Translations under genes and position numbers: made by a program
The notes under the pieces: model-generated
What the model saw: only the letters and a program-made list of their open reading frames with translations
Database searches by the model: none
What the model was told of the DNA's origin: nothing
Source: MGBC114844 sp910585855
GTDB lineage: Bacteria; Bacillota; Clostridia; Lachnospirales; Lachnospiraceae
Assembly (NCBI GenBank): GCA_965646165.1
Contig: CBFFYP010000089.1
Location: 1 to 21,889 of the forward strand
Length of the DNA: 21,889 nucleotides
Direction: 5' to 3'
Part shown: positions 7,647 through 14,904 of the stretch, in pieces
Layout of the letters: each line of letters opens with the position of its first letter
Numbering within the stretch: position 1 is the first letter of the stretch

Positions 7647-8963
7647 ATGAATTTACAAAATCATTATACCAAATCGAACCATAACGTACAAGAGATTTTT
7701 AAAAACTGGGACAATCAAATTCTTCCGCACCTACCACAACAGATAGAAGAAATAGCAAAACGCACCCATGCCATGCAAAGAAAACGTGGGGTATGTTCCT
7801 GCACAGACTTGCTAAAAATGCTATTTCTCTACGTCAGTTCCAATCTATCCTTTCGCATCCTGGCTGTCGCTGCCTGCGCACTTGGAATTTCCACGATTTC
7901 TGACACCGCATGGCGAAAGCATTTTTTGAAAGCAGCACCTTTCCTGCGTGAGATCCTCCATTCCCTGCTTTCTGCCATTCTTCCAGTAGCGGATGCTTCT
8001 ACTTGGAAAGGAGTAAAACATGTACTTTTAGTGGATGCTTCTGTGATTCGTCAGGAGGGGAAACAACAGGAACAGCAACGAATCCATCTCTGTTATTCTT
8101 TGAATGAAAACCGGATGAAACAAATAAAAGTTTCCGATAAGCATACAGCGGAATCTCTGACTCATTTTTCCATGGGACAAGGAGATCTTGTCATGGCGGA
8201 TGGTGGATATGGGACAGCACAGAATTCCCTTTCTGCACAAGAGCAAGGTGCAGATGTCATCCTGCGTATCACACCAAAATACTTTTGCTTGTATGATGCA
8301 GATGGGAGAAGGATTTCTTTGGTCGATCTTGTGAAAGAAGCAGAAGAAAAGCAGATCGAACAATTGGAACAATTTGGTTTCTGCAGATATAAGGGAAAAA
8401 CAGGATTGGTTCGTGTCATTGCTCAGAAGCTTCCTGCCTGTCAAACAGAAAAAGCCAGAAGACGCAAAATCAGAAAATCTTCGAGAAACCAGAACCAGAT
8501 TATGGCGGATACATTGTTGTGTGCAGGTTGGGTTCTAGTTATTACCTCTCTTGGTCCAGAATACGATAGGGAGGAAATCTTGCATCTTTACCAAAGTCGT
8601 TGGCAGGTGGAGCTTTTATTTAAGCGCTTTAAGCAGAATTTTTCAATTCACACCATAAAAGCAGGTAGCATCGCCTATGCGGAAACAGAAACGCTCCTAT
8701 GGCTTATCCTATGGACGATAGTGGAGCGACAATCCTTTCAGGCAGAATGTTTTCTTGTAGAAAAATATGAAACTTCTTATTCTGTTTATGAAGAATGTAA
8801 AATTTCATTCATACAGATAAGGGAAGTTCTCTGCCTATCCTGGAGTCTTTTTGTAGACTTGACAGATAAAAAATATATTCGCTATCTTTCGAAAAAACAT
8901 CGTCGACGAATGAATCAAAATGATGAGTTTCATTCGGCAGTTTTACCAGGACTCCTTCGTTAA
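7647..8963 (+). CDS. IS4-family DDE transposase (IS231-like), longer variant
   Basis: 438 residues, ATG 7647 preceded by AAAGGAGG. The triad is D130 in LLVDASVIRQ, D185 in VMADGGYG (many relatives have ADRxYG) and E322 in YQSRWQVELLFKRFK. The very basic linker near residues 260-285 (KARRRKIRKSSRNQNQ) and the basic tail HRRRMNQ are typical of DNA-binding transposases. It stops 13 bp before the right end of the element. It is only distantly related to the transposase at 6310-7443, so two separate IS lineages with similar ends and similar target preference sit side by side. It appears intact. Confidence 0.93.
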   Translation: MNLQNHYTKSNHNVQEIFKNWDNQILPHLPQQIEEIAKRTHAMQRKRGVCSCTDLLKMLFLYVSSNLSFRILAVAACALGISTISDTAWRKHFLKAAPFLREILHSLLSAILPVADASTWKGVKHVLLVDASVIRQEGKQQEQQRIHLCYSLNENRMKQIKVSDKHTAESLTHFSMGQGDLVMADGGYGTAQNSLSAQEQGADVILRITPKYFCLYDADGRRISLVDLVKEAEEKQIEQLEQFGFCRYKGKTGLVRVIAQKLPACQTEKARRRKIRKSSRNQNQIMADTLLCAGWVLVITSLGPEYDREEILHLYQSRWQVELLFKRFKQNFSIHTIKAGSIAYAETETLLWLILWTIVERQSFQAECFLVEKYETSYSVYEECKISFIQIREVLCLSWSLFVDLTDKKYIRYLSKKHRRRMNQNDEFHSAVLPGLLR

Positions 8964-8976
8964 GTTCGCGCCTATG

Positions 8977-9113
8977 GGGGTCTGCCCTGCCTGCGCCGCA
9001 ATCGTGCCTACTTTCTCGTTCACGTCCCCGAACATATTTGACAGGTTTCCGTTAATCGCCCCGATTAAAAGCTCCTTTAGCCATTCGTTAATGGCTTCAA
9101 ATATGCTCTCCAT
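8977..9113 (-). pseudogene. VirB6/TrbL-like conjugation membrane protein, N-terminal fragment cut by IS
   Basis: On the minus strand, ATG at 9113 with GGGAGGT at about 9122-9128 begins MESIFEAINEWLKELLIGAI and continues NGNLSNMFGDVNEKVGTIAA before running into the IS end. This is the N-terminus of VirB6/TrbL-like proteins in Tn1549-type elements, polytopic proteins of the mating channel that are normally several hundred residues long. Only about 45 codons remain; the 3' part is not in the window. The gene directly upstream on the same strand is Maff2, the expected neighbour. Confidence 0.75.
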
Positions 9114-9131
9114 AAGCGGCTACCTCCCGGA

Positions 9132-9227
9132 TTAACCGAACAAGCCGGAAAGCAGCGGGATTAAGGTTGTGCCGATAAGGGCAACGCCGCCGCCTGCCAT
9201 AAGCTGTTTCATGCCCTGCGATTTTGC
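9132..9227 (-). pseudogene. Maff2 family protein, C-terminal fragment
   Basis: The minus strand reads AKSQGMKQLMAGGGVALIGT and TLIPLLSGLFG, then TAA at 9134-9132. This is the conserved end of Maff2 small membrane proteins, which sit between VirD4 and VirB6 in Tn1549-like elements. An in-frame TGA lies just before AKSQG, and the upstream half of the ~70-residue protein is missing. The break at about 9228 faces the 3' end of the second serine recombinase, so that element, or a later rearrangement, probably interrupts the gene here. It lies 18 bp upstream of the VirB6 start. Confidence 0.78.
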
Positions 9228-9394
9228 TCATGTGAGATAAAGAAGTAAAAGAAGTGTAAAAAATTTTGCCGTTCCCTTCCCTGTCCGGCTGACTGCCGGA
9301 TTTAGTCGGGCAACTCTACCTTGCCGACAAAAGAATAATAGATTTCGATTTCCTGTCTGCGGAGCTTCCCCCGGCGTTTCCCGTCAAGGGCTTC

Positions 9395-9490
9395 CGGGGC
9401 GGGGGGGGGGGCCCTTTTTTCTTTTTCGGGGGAAAAATTTTTTTCCGGTTTTGGAATTTTTTTACCGAAATTTTTTCTTCCCCCCCCCAC
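9395..9490. other. Homopolymer-dense block inside the recombinase tail, probably sequence error
   Basis: It contains G11 at 9401-9411, then T-, G-, A- and T-runs of 5-8, and a C-run of about 10 at 9480-9489. In the recombinase alignment this interval should hold about ten residues between LREFV and the EALDGKRRGK segment; instead about 30 low-complexity residues are encoded. No known biological repeat has this look. A low-quality read end or an assembly patch is the simplest reading. Confidence 0.6.
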
Positions 9491-10055
9491 AAACTCCCGT
9501 AACAGGGTAGGGGTGAGTTCCTCAAAACTGGTTGTACTTGCCGGGACTACTTTCATAAACTTTTCAGCGTTTCGCCGTGCGCTTTCCAGCGTCTTTGAAA
9601 GGCTCGCCCTGCAGAACGTTCGGCTTCTCTTTCAGTTTCCTTTGCTCGGCTTCATAGGTCTGCCGAAAGTTCCGTTGCAAACGCTCGTCCGATATGCGCC
9701 CGGTCACGCTGTCCTTATAAGCCGCTTTTGAAGATAGCGGAGAGTTCCGCAATCCGCTTTTCTGCCGCTTCCACTCTTTCTTCTTGGCCGGCGTTTCCGG
9801 CTCGTTTGCTCCCGTCCTCGGCTGCATCCGCGTTCAACAGCTTCATAAACCGGGCTTCGTGCTTGGCGGCGTAGCTGGTGACTTTCCGTAGGTTCTCGGT
9901 CACTCCCTCGGTCAAGAGGTCGGTGCGGATAAAGTGCGCCGTACAGTCTGCCGTGCGCTTCTTGTAGCTGCCGCAGATATAGCAGTCCTGTTTCCGCTTG
10001 TCCGTCTGATACCTCTGCTGGTACATGACGCTGCCGCAGTCCGCACAAAAGAGTA

Positions 10056-10081
10056 TGCCGGAGAACAATGCCGGAGAACAA
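10056..10081. repeat. 13-bp tandem duplication causing a frameshift in the second recombinase
   Basis: TGCCGGAGAACAA occurs twice in direct contact (10056-10068 and 10069-10081). Thirteen is not a multiple of three. The recombinase changes frame exactly here: FSGI is encoded on both sides, first ending frame three and then beginning frame four (FSGILFCADCG). Confidence 0.85.
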
Positions 10082-11047
10082 GCCCACTTCATCATAGCGG
10101 TTGGGGCGTTTGCGCTGCTTGCGTAGCTCCTGCACACGCTCCCATGTGTCACGGTCTATGATTGGTTCGTGGTGGTTCTCAAAGATTACCTGCTTTTCGG
10201 CGGGGTTCTCCTTGCTCTGCTTTACCTTGTAGGACACTTTCTCGGTCTTGAAGTTCACAAGGCAGCCTGTGTATTCCCGGTTTTCAAGGATATGCGCCAC
10301 GGTGTTTGTCGCCCACCTGCACTCTAGCGGCGTGTGCTTCCCGTCCGGCGGTATTCCAGCGTTCCCGGCGTGGGTGTCTGCTGTTCCGTCAAGACACGGG
10401 CTATCTTGGTCGGTCCATTCCCGGCAAGGCATAAGCTGTATATCTGCTTCACCACGGGGGCGGCTTCTTCGTCAATGATGAAAATTTCGTCCTCGTCCAT
10501 GAGATAGCCGTACACGGGCTTGCTTGTGACAGGCTTCCCACTCATGCCTTTTGAGCGTTTTACCGCCCGGATTTTCTTGCTCGTATCTCTCACCAGCCAT
10601 TCGTTAAAAATGTTACGCAAGGGCGCAAAATCGTTGTCGCCCTGTGCGCTGTCAACGCCGTCATTGATAGCAATGAAGCGGACGGGGAAAATCATTTCCG
10701 TGTACATTCCCACTTGAAGATAGTTTCGCCCTAACCGTGACATATCCTTTACGATAACCGTTCCCACAAGCCCCGCTTCAATGTCGGCAAGCATGGACTG
10801 GAAGCCGGGTCTTTGGAATGTACGCCAGATACACCATCGTCAATGAAGAAAACGGGATTTGTAAAGCCGTTGTATGAGTTGTCCGCCGCATATTTGGAGA
10901 GGACTGCTTTCTGGTTCACAATGCTGTTGCTGTCGCCCTCTAACGTATCTTCCTGCGATAGACGGGCGTATAATGCTGTTATCTTATATGTGTATGCTGT
11001 CATATGTTCATTTCTCCTGTAATGAACGTATTGCTGTTATAGCGCAT

Positions 11048-11248
11048 TTATCTCTGTTTGTCATTGGGCGGTTTGATGGTTTCCGATTTTATGAGCCGTA
11101 TCATCTTGTTGCGAAGCCGTTCCAAGCTGCTGCAGGAGGTAGACACTTCATAGTATGTGCCGCTGATTTTGTAGCAGACAGTTTCCTCTGTTGGTTTCCC
11201 TTTTTCCGGCAGATAGCCGCCGTCCTTGATTTCCAGTTCCCATTCCAT
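11048..11248 (-). CDS. Small TnpW-like transposon-encoded protein, second copy
   Basis: 66 residues from ATG 11248 with an AAGGAAGG site just upstream. It contains VCYKISGTYYEVSTSCSSLE followed by RLRNKMIRLIKSE, close to the pattern of TnpW-family proteins (a short beta hairpin GTTY-V-S followed by a basic helix KI-RLI). It ends 45 bp before the start of the broken second recombinase, the same arrangement as 1528-1722 with the first. Its role is unknown. An overlapping longer frame (11101-11460) lacks this pattern and was not chosen. Confidence 0.6.
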   Translation of the reverse strand: MEWELEIKDGGYLPEKGKPTEETVCYKISGTYYEVSTSCSSLERLRNKMIRLIKSETIKPPNDKQR

Positions 11249-11650
11249 TTTTTTCCTTCCTTTTCGTATTTGCTAAGTGATAAGTTTCGGAGCAAGCATA
11301 GGAAACGGGTACTCATTTCTGTAAAGCTGCCCGTCCGCACTATGGCTTGCCAGACAGATTTTGCTTGTTGGGAAGTTTCCCAAACCCTCTTGAAAACCCT
11401 CTTACTACCTACAACACTGTACAGGGCGTTTTTGACGAAGAATTGAGAGAAATTTTTCAAAAAGTTTTCTTTGCTTCTTAATACGGGAAAGTTTGGAAAA
11501 TGCCAAATGTATTAAAAGAAAGTTCTAAAAATCTTTCCTATAGGAGCGGACTGTTGTATACTGGTAAATACTTGCCCTTAAAACCGCAAGATATATGAAA
11601 AGCTGAATGAAATATCCTGCTATAATGCAGAAAGAAAGGAGGAAGCTGCA
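11249..11650. other. Gene-free stretch between the TnpW-like gene and the AraC fragment
   Basis: No convincing gene. The right part holds a plausible plus-strand -10 box, TATAAT at 11621-11626, with no good -35, and an AAAGGAGG ribosome site before the AraC fragment. A small inverted repeat, TTTGG-N6-CCAAA, lies at about 11489-11505. The far end of the second recombinase element probably lies in this stretch, but I see no marker that fixes it. Confidence 0.4.
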
Positions 11651-11757
11651 ATGCCGGGGAATATCAAAAATATAATGACAGCAATCGACTATATCGAAAG
11701 CTACCTGCACGAAAAATTGGACTTGGAAACAGTTGCGGGGGCTGCACATTATTCAAA
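11651..11757 (+). pseudogene. AraC-family regulator, N-terminal fragment
   Basis: ATG 11651 with AAAGGAGG gives MPGNIKNIMTAIDYIESYLH, then EKLDLETVAGAAHYSK. This is the first helix-turn-helix region of AraC-type regulators (the family continues YHLHRMF). Homology stops after HYSK at about 11757, and the frame hits TGA at 11788 after a dozen unrelated residues. The remaining DNA-binding half is missing. What follows is the tail of a dehydrogenase gene in another frame, so a deletion joined the two genes. Confidence 0.72.
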
Positions 11758-11882
11758 ATCCAATGGACAGAGCAGGTCAGCCATGTGAGATTTCTCTGTG
11801 TTATGTATTTCTTGCATCTGATGATTCTAGTTATATGACAGGGCAGGTACTTCATCCAAATGGCGGGACAATAGTAGGATAA
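11758..11882 (+). pseudogene. Short-chain dehydrogenase/reductase (SDR), C-terminal fragment
   Basis: In the frame ending TAA at 11880-11882 the sequence reads PMDRAGQPCEISLCYVFLAS, then DDSSYMTGQVLHPNGGTIVG. This is the standard C-terminus of SDR-family NAD(P)-dependent oxidoreductases (R-x-GQP-EI, FLASDDSSYMTGQ, NGG). The Rossmann fold and catalytic Tyr/Lys are missing. It is probably the residue of a chromosomal gene truncated at the mobile-DNA boundary. AT content drops to chromosomal levels after it. Confidence 0.8.
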
Positions 11883-11903
11883 TGTGACCTGTTTCTAAAT
11901 CCA

Positions 11904-11941
11904 AAGGGAGGTTTACACCGAGCCCGGAATAGACCTTCCTT
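11904..11941 (-). repeat. Miniature copy (A) of the structured intergenic repeat, reverse orientation
   Basis: AAGGGAGGTTTA (11904-11915) pairs with TAGACCTTCCTT (11930-11941): 12 pairs, two of them G-T. The loop contains, on the minus strand, CTATTCCGGGCTCG, identical to the left part of the element at 18881-19020. The conserved inner hairpin core of the larger copies is absent. It lies downstream of the minus-strand 683/128-residue operon and might also serve that unit as a 3' end structure. Confidence 0.6.
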
Positions 11942-11986
11942 CCGAGTTCGGCAGTTCCTTTTTCAATTTATAAGGAAAAAAATTTT

Positions 11987-12373
11987 TTATTTATCAAGTT
12001 CCTCTAACATTCTTCTTAATTCCTCATCTGATAAATTTTCCAGTGCTTTATCATCTCGTGCTGCCATAATTGCCAAAATTTTTTGCTTTTTTGCTTTATT
12101 CTCTACAGCCTTTTTTTGTGCTTCTTTTTCAGCTAGTTTTACCACAACAATATATTTAATAATTGCAATTTGCACTTCCATTAATTCTTCTTCTTTATTT
12201 TTGACATTTAAAAGGCTTTCTTCCTGTGATTGCTTTTGTTTGGTGTTTAATGTTTTAAAAATTTGATCTAAATCTTCCACTCGCAGATCCCATAAATCTT
12301 CTACAGAAATACTGCCCTTAAATGGAAATCGAACTTTATGCCGGGTTGCATATTCAAAAATATTTTCTACCAT
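11987..12373 (-). CDS. Conserved hypothetical protein, 128 residues, coiled C-terminus
   Basis: ATG 12373 with AAAAGGAG upstream. The N-terminus reads MVENIFEYATRHKVRFPFKG, then SVEDLWDLRVEDLDQIFKTL. The second half is a charged, Lys/Glu-rich helix (KEAQKKAVENKAKKQKILA) ending in EELRRMLEELDK. I recall similar small proteins in Firmicutes and in large phages but cannot name a function. It begins 29 bp after the 683-residue gene ends and is presumably cotranscribed and possibly a partner. No membrane segment or catalytic motif is visible. Confidence 0.75.
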   Translation of the reverse strand: MVENIFEYATRHKVRFPFKGSISVEDLWDLRVEDLDQIFKTLNTKQKQSQEESLLNVKNKEEELMEVQIAIIKYIVVVKLAEKEAQKKAVENKAKKQKILAIMAARDDKALENLSDEELRRMLEELDK

Positions 12374-12402
12374 AACAGAGTTTCTCCTTTTATTTTTATA
12401 TT

Positions 12403-14454
12403 TTAAAATTTAATCTTTATAATTCGTTCGGTGCTGCCTTTTACTTTTACTACCAATTCATCACGCTTTGTAGAAGAAAATCCGATTCCAGACAACTGCT
12501 CTTCTACATTTTGTACCCGCATTTTAGAACCAAGTGCTTCTAACACTCTTTTATGCTGCAAAAGTTCCTGTTTTAAAAACTCATTATAAAAACCGTTTGG
12601 CTGTTCGGAATTGATACAATCTTTTAGCATAAAAAAGTAATGTTTATGTCCAATTTCGTTTTGTTCGTCCCAATAGTTAGGAGAATACATTATTACAGAA
12701 ACAGGAATAAACTGATTGGTATGTAAATTCCAGATTTCAACAGAAGAGGTTGTAGAAGGCAGACATTTTTTTATTTGAAATGTTCCGTCCTCTTGCAGAG
12801 TAACTTCTGCTACAGAAACATTTTCTCCTGTACGAAGTCCGTTTCGATAATCAAAAGCGTAAATCTGTCCGTCAAATTCAATTTCAGCTCGAAATCCATC
12901 TTGATTTCCCCGATCCGTATATTGATTAACAAAGAATTTATAGACACCCGGCATCATTTTTTCTTTTTGAATCCAAGTAATATTTTCTACTGCAATCGCA
13001 TGTGCTGGATGAATAATATCGACATCAAGCTGTCCGCCAAGAGAAGAAACTTTTGGTTTTTTATCCGTTTTAAAAAAGATTTCATGCTGATTTGGTTCGA
13101 TGCAATGGGCGTCCAAATCACTGTCATCCGTTCCGCTTTCATTCCATTGAATCGAAAATCTTAAAACACCGTCCACCCTGCCGCCAGCCGCTTTGACCCG
13201 TTCTTTCATACTGTCTGTTAAATTTCCAGAATAAGCCCAGCTAAAGTTATTATTCCATTTAAACATTGTTTTACTGTCCTTTTTTTCCGGTGCAATTAAA
13301 GAAACCATATTGTTTCGATGTTTATTTTCAAAATAAACCTCCATTTCATTTGCAGTAGGAAGAATATCCGAAATAAACTTTTCAATTGGGATTTCTTCTA
13401 CCCGAGAAAATTTTTTTGGATTAGGAGCGATGTCCTTTTCCATTTCTCCAAAGATATCTTCTGTTCCAAAGATTCTTTTTGCTGCATCTTTATTGGAAAA
13501 TAAAATATTATTTATTGTAATATCATCTAAAGTTGCATACCTTCTGCCAAGAGAATCAAAATAGCCTAATTCTGTAATTACCTTTTTGGCGTCTTCTAAC
13601 ATCTGTTTGGTGAAAATTGCTTTTGGACGCATATAGTTGGCAGGAGCAACAATTTGTTCATATTTTTTTACTGCCAGATCCAAATCCATTCCTTCACTTA
13701 CATGAAGAAGCAGTGTACCAATACTATGGTTGCGAAGCCGTCCGATTGCAATACCAGCTTTTGCAGAAGCTGCCCATAAAAAAATCTCTTTTTCCTGATT
13801 ATTTGCAAGTTTTTGATAATCCTTTTTATATTTTAAAAATTCCGTCAAGATTTTCTTCCATTCTGCTCCTTTATAAAGCGTATTAGAATGAATTAATTCT
13901 AAAATGGTAAGCAGACTGTCTTCTGAAATTTCTTCAAGAGAACGCTGAAATACATTTTTAGTATCCCGAAAAATTCCTTTTCTGCTTTCTATAGAAGCAC
14001 TGCTTTGATTGACAAAAGAATCAGGAAGCTCAAAATAAAAATGATGCCATTCTTTTATCGTTCCGTCTTCTAATGTCTGATAATTTTTTAATGTTCCGAC
14101 TTCTTTTGATTTACTAAGATAAATATTCGATATAGAATGTGACTTTATCAAAGCAGAGAGTTTATGAAATACCGTCTGGTAGGCAGAATCCTTTACTTTG
14201 CAGTCCCAAATACTTATCATTTGATTATTTTGAATAGCAACAACATTTCCAATTGCTTTTATAAAATGTCGGCAGCAGCTGCAGTTATACAGAGAGCGTG
14301 TTCTGTAAATTCTATTTGTTTGTGCAGGAAAGCTGTTTAAATAGGTATTCCATAATTCATCCTTATTGACATCAACTTCAAATAAGTAATCCGTATTTTT
14401 TGTCATTTCTTTAAAGTGAGCTATTAATAAATCTCTTATTTTCTGAAATTCCAT
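12403..14454 (-). CDS. Conserved protein of unknown function with N-terminal Cys cluster and YfaP/DUF2135-like segment
   Basis: 683 residues from ATG 14454, with AAGGAG ten bases upstream. Residues 57-63 (NCSCCRH: C58, C60, C61, H63) look like a metal-binding cluster. The middle part is helical (YKGAEWKKILTEFLKYKKDY; WAASAKAGIAIGRLRNHSIG). Around residues 440-560 the pattern changes to a beta-rich domain (VLRFSIQWNESGTDDSDLDA, HCIEP, GGQLDVDI, PGVYKFFVNQY) resembling YfaP/DUF2135-like beta sandwiches. The C-terminus is strongly basic (STKRDELVVKVKGSTERIIK). No signal peptide or transmembrane helix is visible. It forms an operon with the 128-residue gene. Phage or prophage origin is possible; I do not assign a function. 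Confidence 0.75.
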   Translation of the reverse strand: MEFQKIRDLLIAHFKEMTKNTDYLFEVDVNKDELWNTYLNSFPAQTNRIYRTRSLYNCSCCRHFIKAIGNVVAIQNNQMISIWDCKVKDSAYQTVFHKLSALIKSHSISNIYLSKSKEVGTLKNYQTLEDGTIKEWHHFYFELPDSFVNQSSASIESRKGIFRDTKNVFQRSLEEISEDSLLTILELIHSNTLYKGAEWKKILTEFLKYKKDYQKLANNQEKEIFLWAASAKAGIAIGRLRNHSIGTLLLHVSEGMDLDLAVKKYEQIVAPANYMRPKAIFTKQMLEDAKKVITELGYFDSLGRRYATLDDITINNILFSNKDAAKRIFGTEDIFGEMEKDIAPNPKKFSRVEEIPIEKFISDILPTANEMEVYFENKHRNNMVSLIAPEKKDSKTMFKWNNNFSWAYSGNLTDSMKERVKAAGGRVDGVLRFSIQWNESGTDDSDLDAHCIEPNQHEIFFKTDKKPKVSSLGGQLDVDIIHPAHAIAVENITWIQKEKMMPGVYKFFVNQYTDRGNQDGFRAEIEFDGQIYAFDYRNGLRTGENVSVAEVTLQEDGTFQIKKCLPSTTSSVEIWNLHTNQFIPVSVIMYSPNYWDEQNEIGHKHYFFMLKDCINSEQPNGFYNEFLKQELLQHKRVLEALGSKMRVQNVEEQLSGIGFSSTKRDELVVKVKGSTERIIKIKF

Positions 14455-14538
14455 AATAAAATCTCCTTCTTATAATAATAGTATTTTTAAATTTTATAAG
14501 AAAACCTTAAAAATATAGAACCGTTTATAATTATAATT

Positions 14539-14567
14539 AGTATAACACCATAGTATATATATTGCAA
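14539..14567 (-). promoter_or_regulatory. Promoter of the 683/128-residue operon
   Basis: On the minus strand, TTGCAA (14567-14562), a 17-bp spacer and TATACT (14544-14539) lie about 85 bp upstream of the start codon at 14454. Spacing is ideal and the surroundings are very AT-rich. Confidence 0.7.
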
Positions 14568-14608
14568 TAATAATTATTTATTTAAGAGTATAAAATTATT
14601 TTTGGGGA

Positions 14609-14757
14609 GGACGCCAGAAGCCCAAGGGAAGTCTGCACCAAGCCCGCCTGCGCTTAGCATTTCCTCGTAGCGGACACATAAGGCACGAAAATACCGTGCC
14701 TAAGTGCCAACGGGAAATGATGATCCTTTGCAGACCTTTCTTCCAATTTTGGCGTCC
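14609..14757 (+). repeat. Structured intergenic repeat, copy B (candidate RNA or MITE-like element)
   Basis: A 149-bp inverted-repeat element. The 29-nt arms 14609-14637 and 14729-14757 pair at 24 positions around a small internal loop. Inside are nested CATTTCC/GGAAATG (658-664 with 713-719, last three digits), GGaCAC/GTGCC and an apical hairpin AGGCACG/CGTGCCT with loop AAAATAC. The core from GCGCTTAGCATTT through the AATGATGA segment is shared with copy C, and helices differ by compensating changes. It lies between two divergent promoters, 31 bp upstream of the plus-strand -35 box. Confidence 0.75.
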
Positions 14758-14787
14758 GGTTTGAAAAAAGGAAAATTGTTTAACTGG

Positions 14788-14817
14788 TTGAAAAAATACT
14801 AAAGTTCATGCTATAAT
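14788..14817 (+). promoter_or_regulatory. Promoter of the MBL lipoprotein - M16 - metY operon
   Basis: TTGAAA (14788-14793), an 18-bp spacer and TATAAT (14812-14817) lie 88 bp upstream of the first start codon. The leader contains a weak stem (AGAACA ... TGTTCT, about 14846-14867). No riboswitch such as a SAM box is apparent. Confidence 0.75.
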
Positions 14818-14904
14818 AGGCACGAATGATTTTGGTAAAATATAGAACAGAGGAGAGGATGTTCTGTATTTTGTAATGATTAAAATATAGAAAGGGAAAA
14901 GACG

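Larger units (their letters stand above)
7524..8976 (+). mobile_element. Second, different IS231-like insertion sequence, 1453 bp, with unmatched flanks
   Basis: The left end begins CATAGACGAGAACTTAACGA, and the right end read inward begins CATAGGCGCGAACTTAACGA: 18 of 20 positions agree. One transposase on the plus strand lies between. The flanks are GGCTTATCCC on the left and GGGGTCTGCC on the right. Both fit the GGG-N5-CCC preference but are not copies of each other, so this element did not reach its present position by a simple insertion. It divides plus-strand VirD4 remnants from minus-strand VirB6/Maff2 remnants, as expected after an inversion or deletion between IS copies. Confidence 0.88.
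9302..11003 (-). pseudogene. Second large serine recombinase (TndX-like), split over at least six reading frames
   Basis: Read from 11003 down, the pieces appear in order. KITALYARLSQEDTLEGDSN (catalytic Ser present) runs to about 10790. MLADIEAGLVGTVIVKDMSR and LGRNYLQVGMYTEMIFP lie in another frame (10794-10324). WATNTVAHILENREYTGCLV and HHEPIIDRDTWERVQELRKQ lie in a third (about 10330-10080). FSGILFCADCGSVMYQQRYQ, a zinc ribbon, and LNADAAEDGSK follow in a fourth. DSVTGRISDERL and YEAEQRKLKEK are in a fifth, and the DUF4368-like tail FEELTPTLLREFV ... EIEIYYSFVGKVELPD in a sixth. The start has GGAG 8 bp upstream. At least one frame change is a 13-bp duplication (10056-10081), and the tail contains a homopolymer block (9395-9490). 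It cannot be a working protein as read. It lies opposite to the first recombinase and is a different family member. Confidence 0.85.

Noticed and set aside
6200..8976. Composite transposon formed by the two IS elements
   Set aside because: They are different IS types in direct contact with no cargo between them, and only the first has matching target duplications.
11101..11460. 119-residue minus-strand frame upstream of the second recombinase
   Set aside because: Overlaps the TnpW-like gene in another frame, has no good ribosome site and no recognisable pattern.
14818..14904. SAM or T-box riboswitch for the metY operon
   Set aside because: The leader is short, metY is the third gene, and no conserved riboswitch core is visible.
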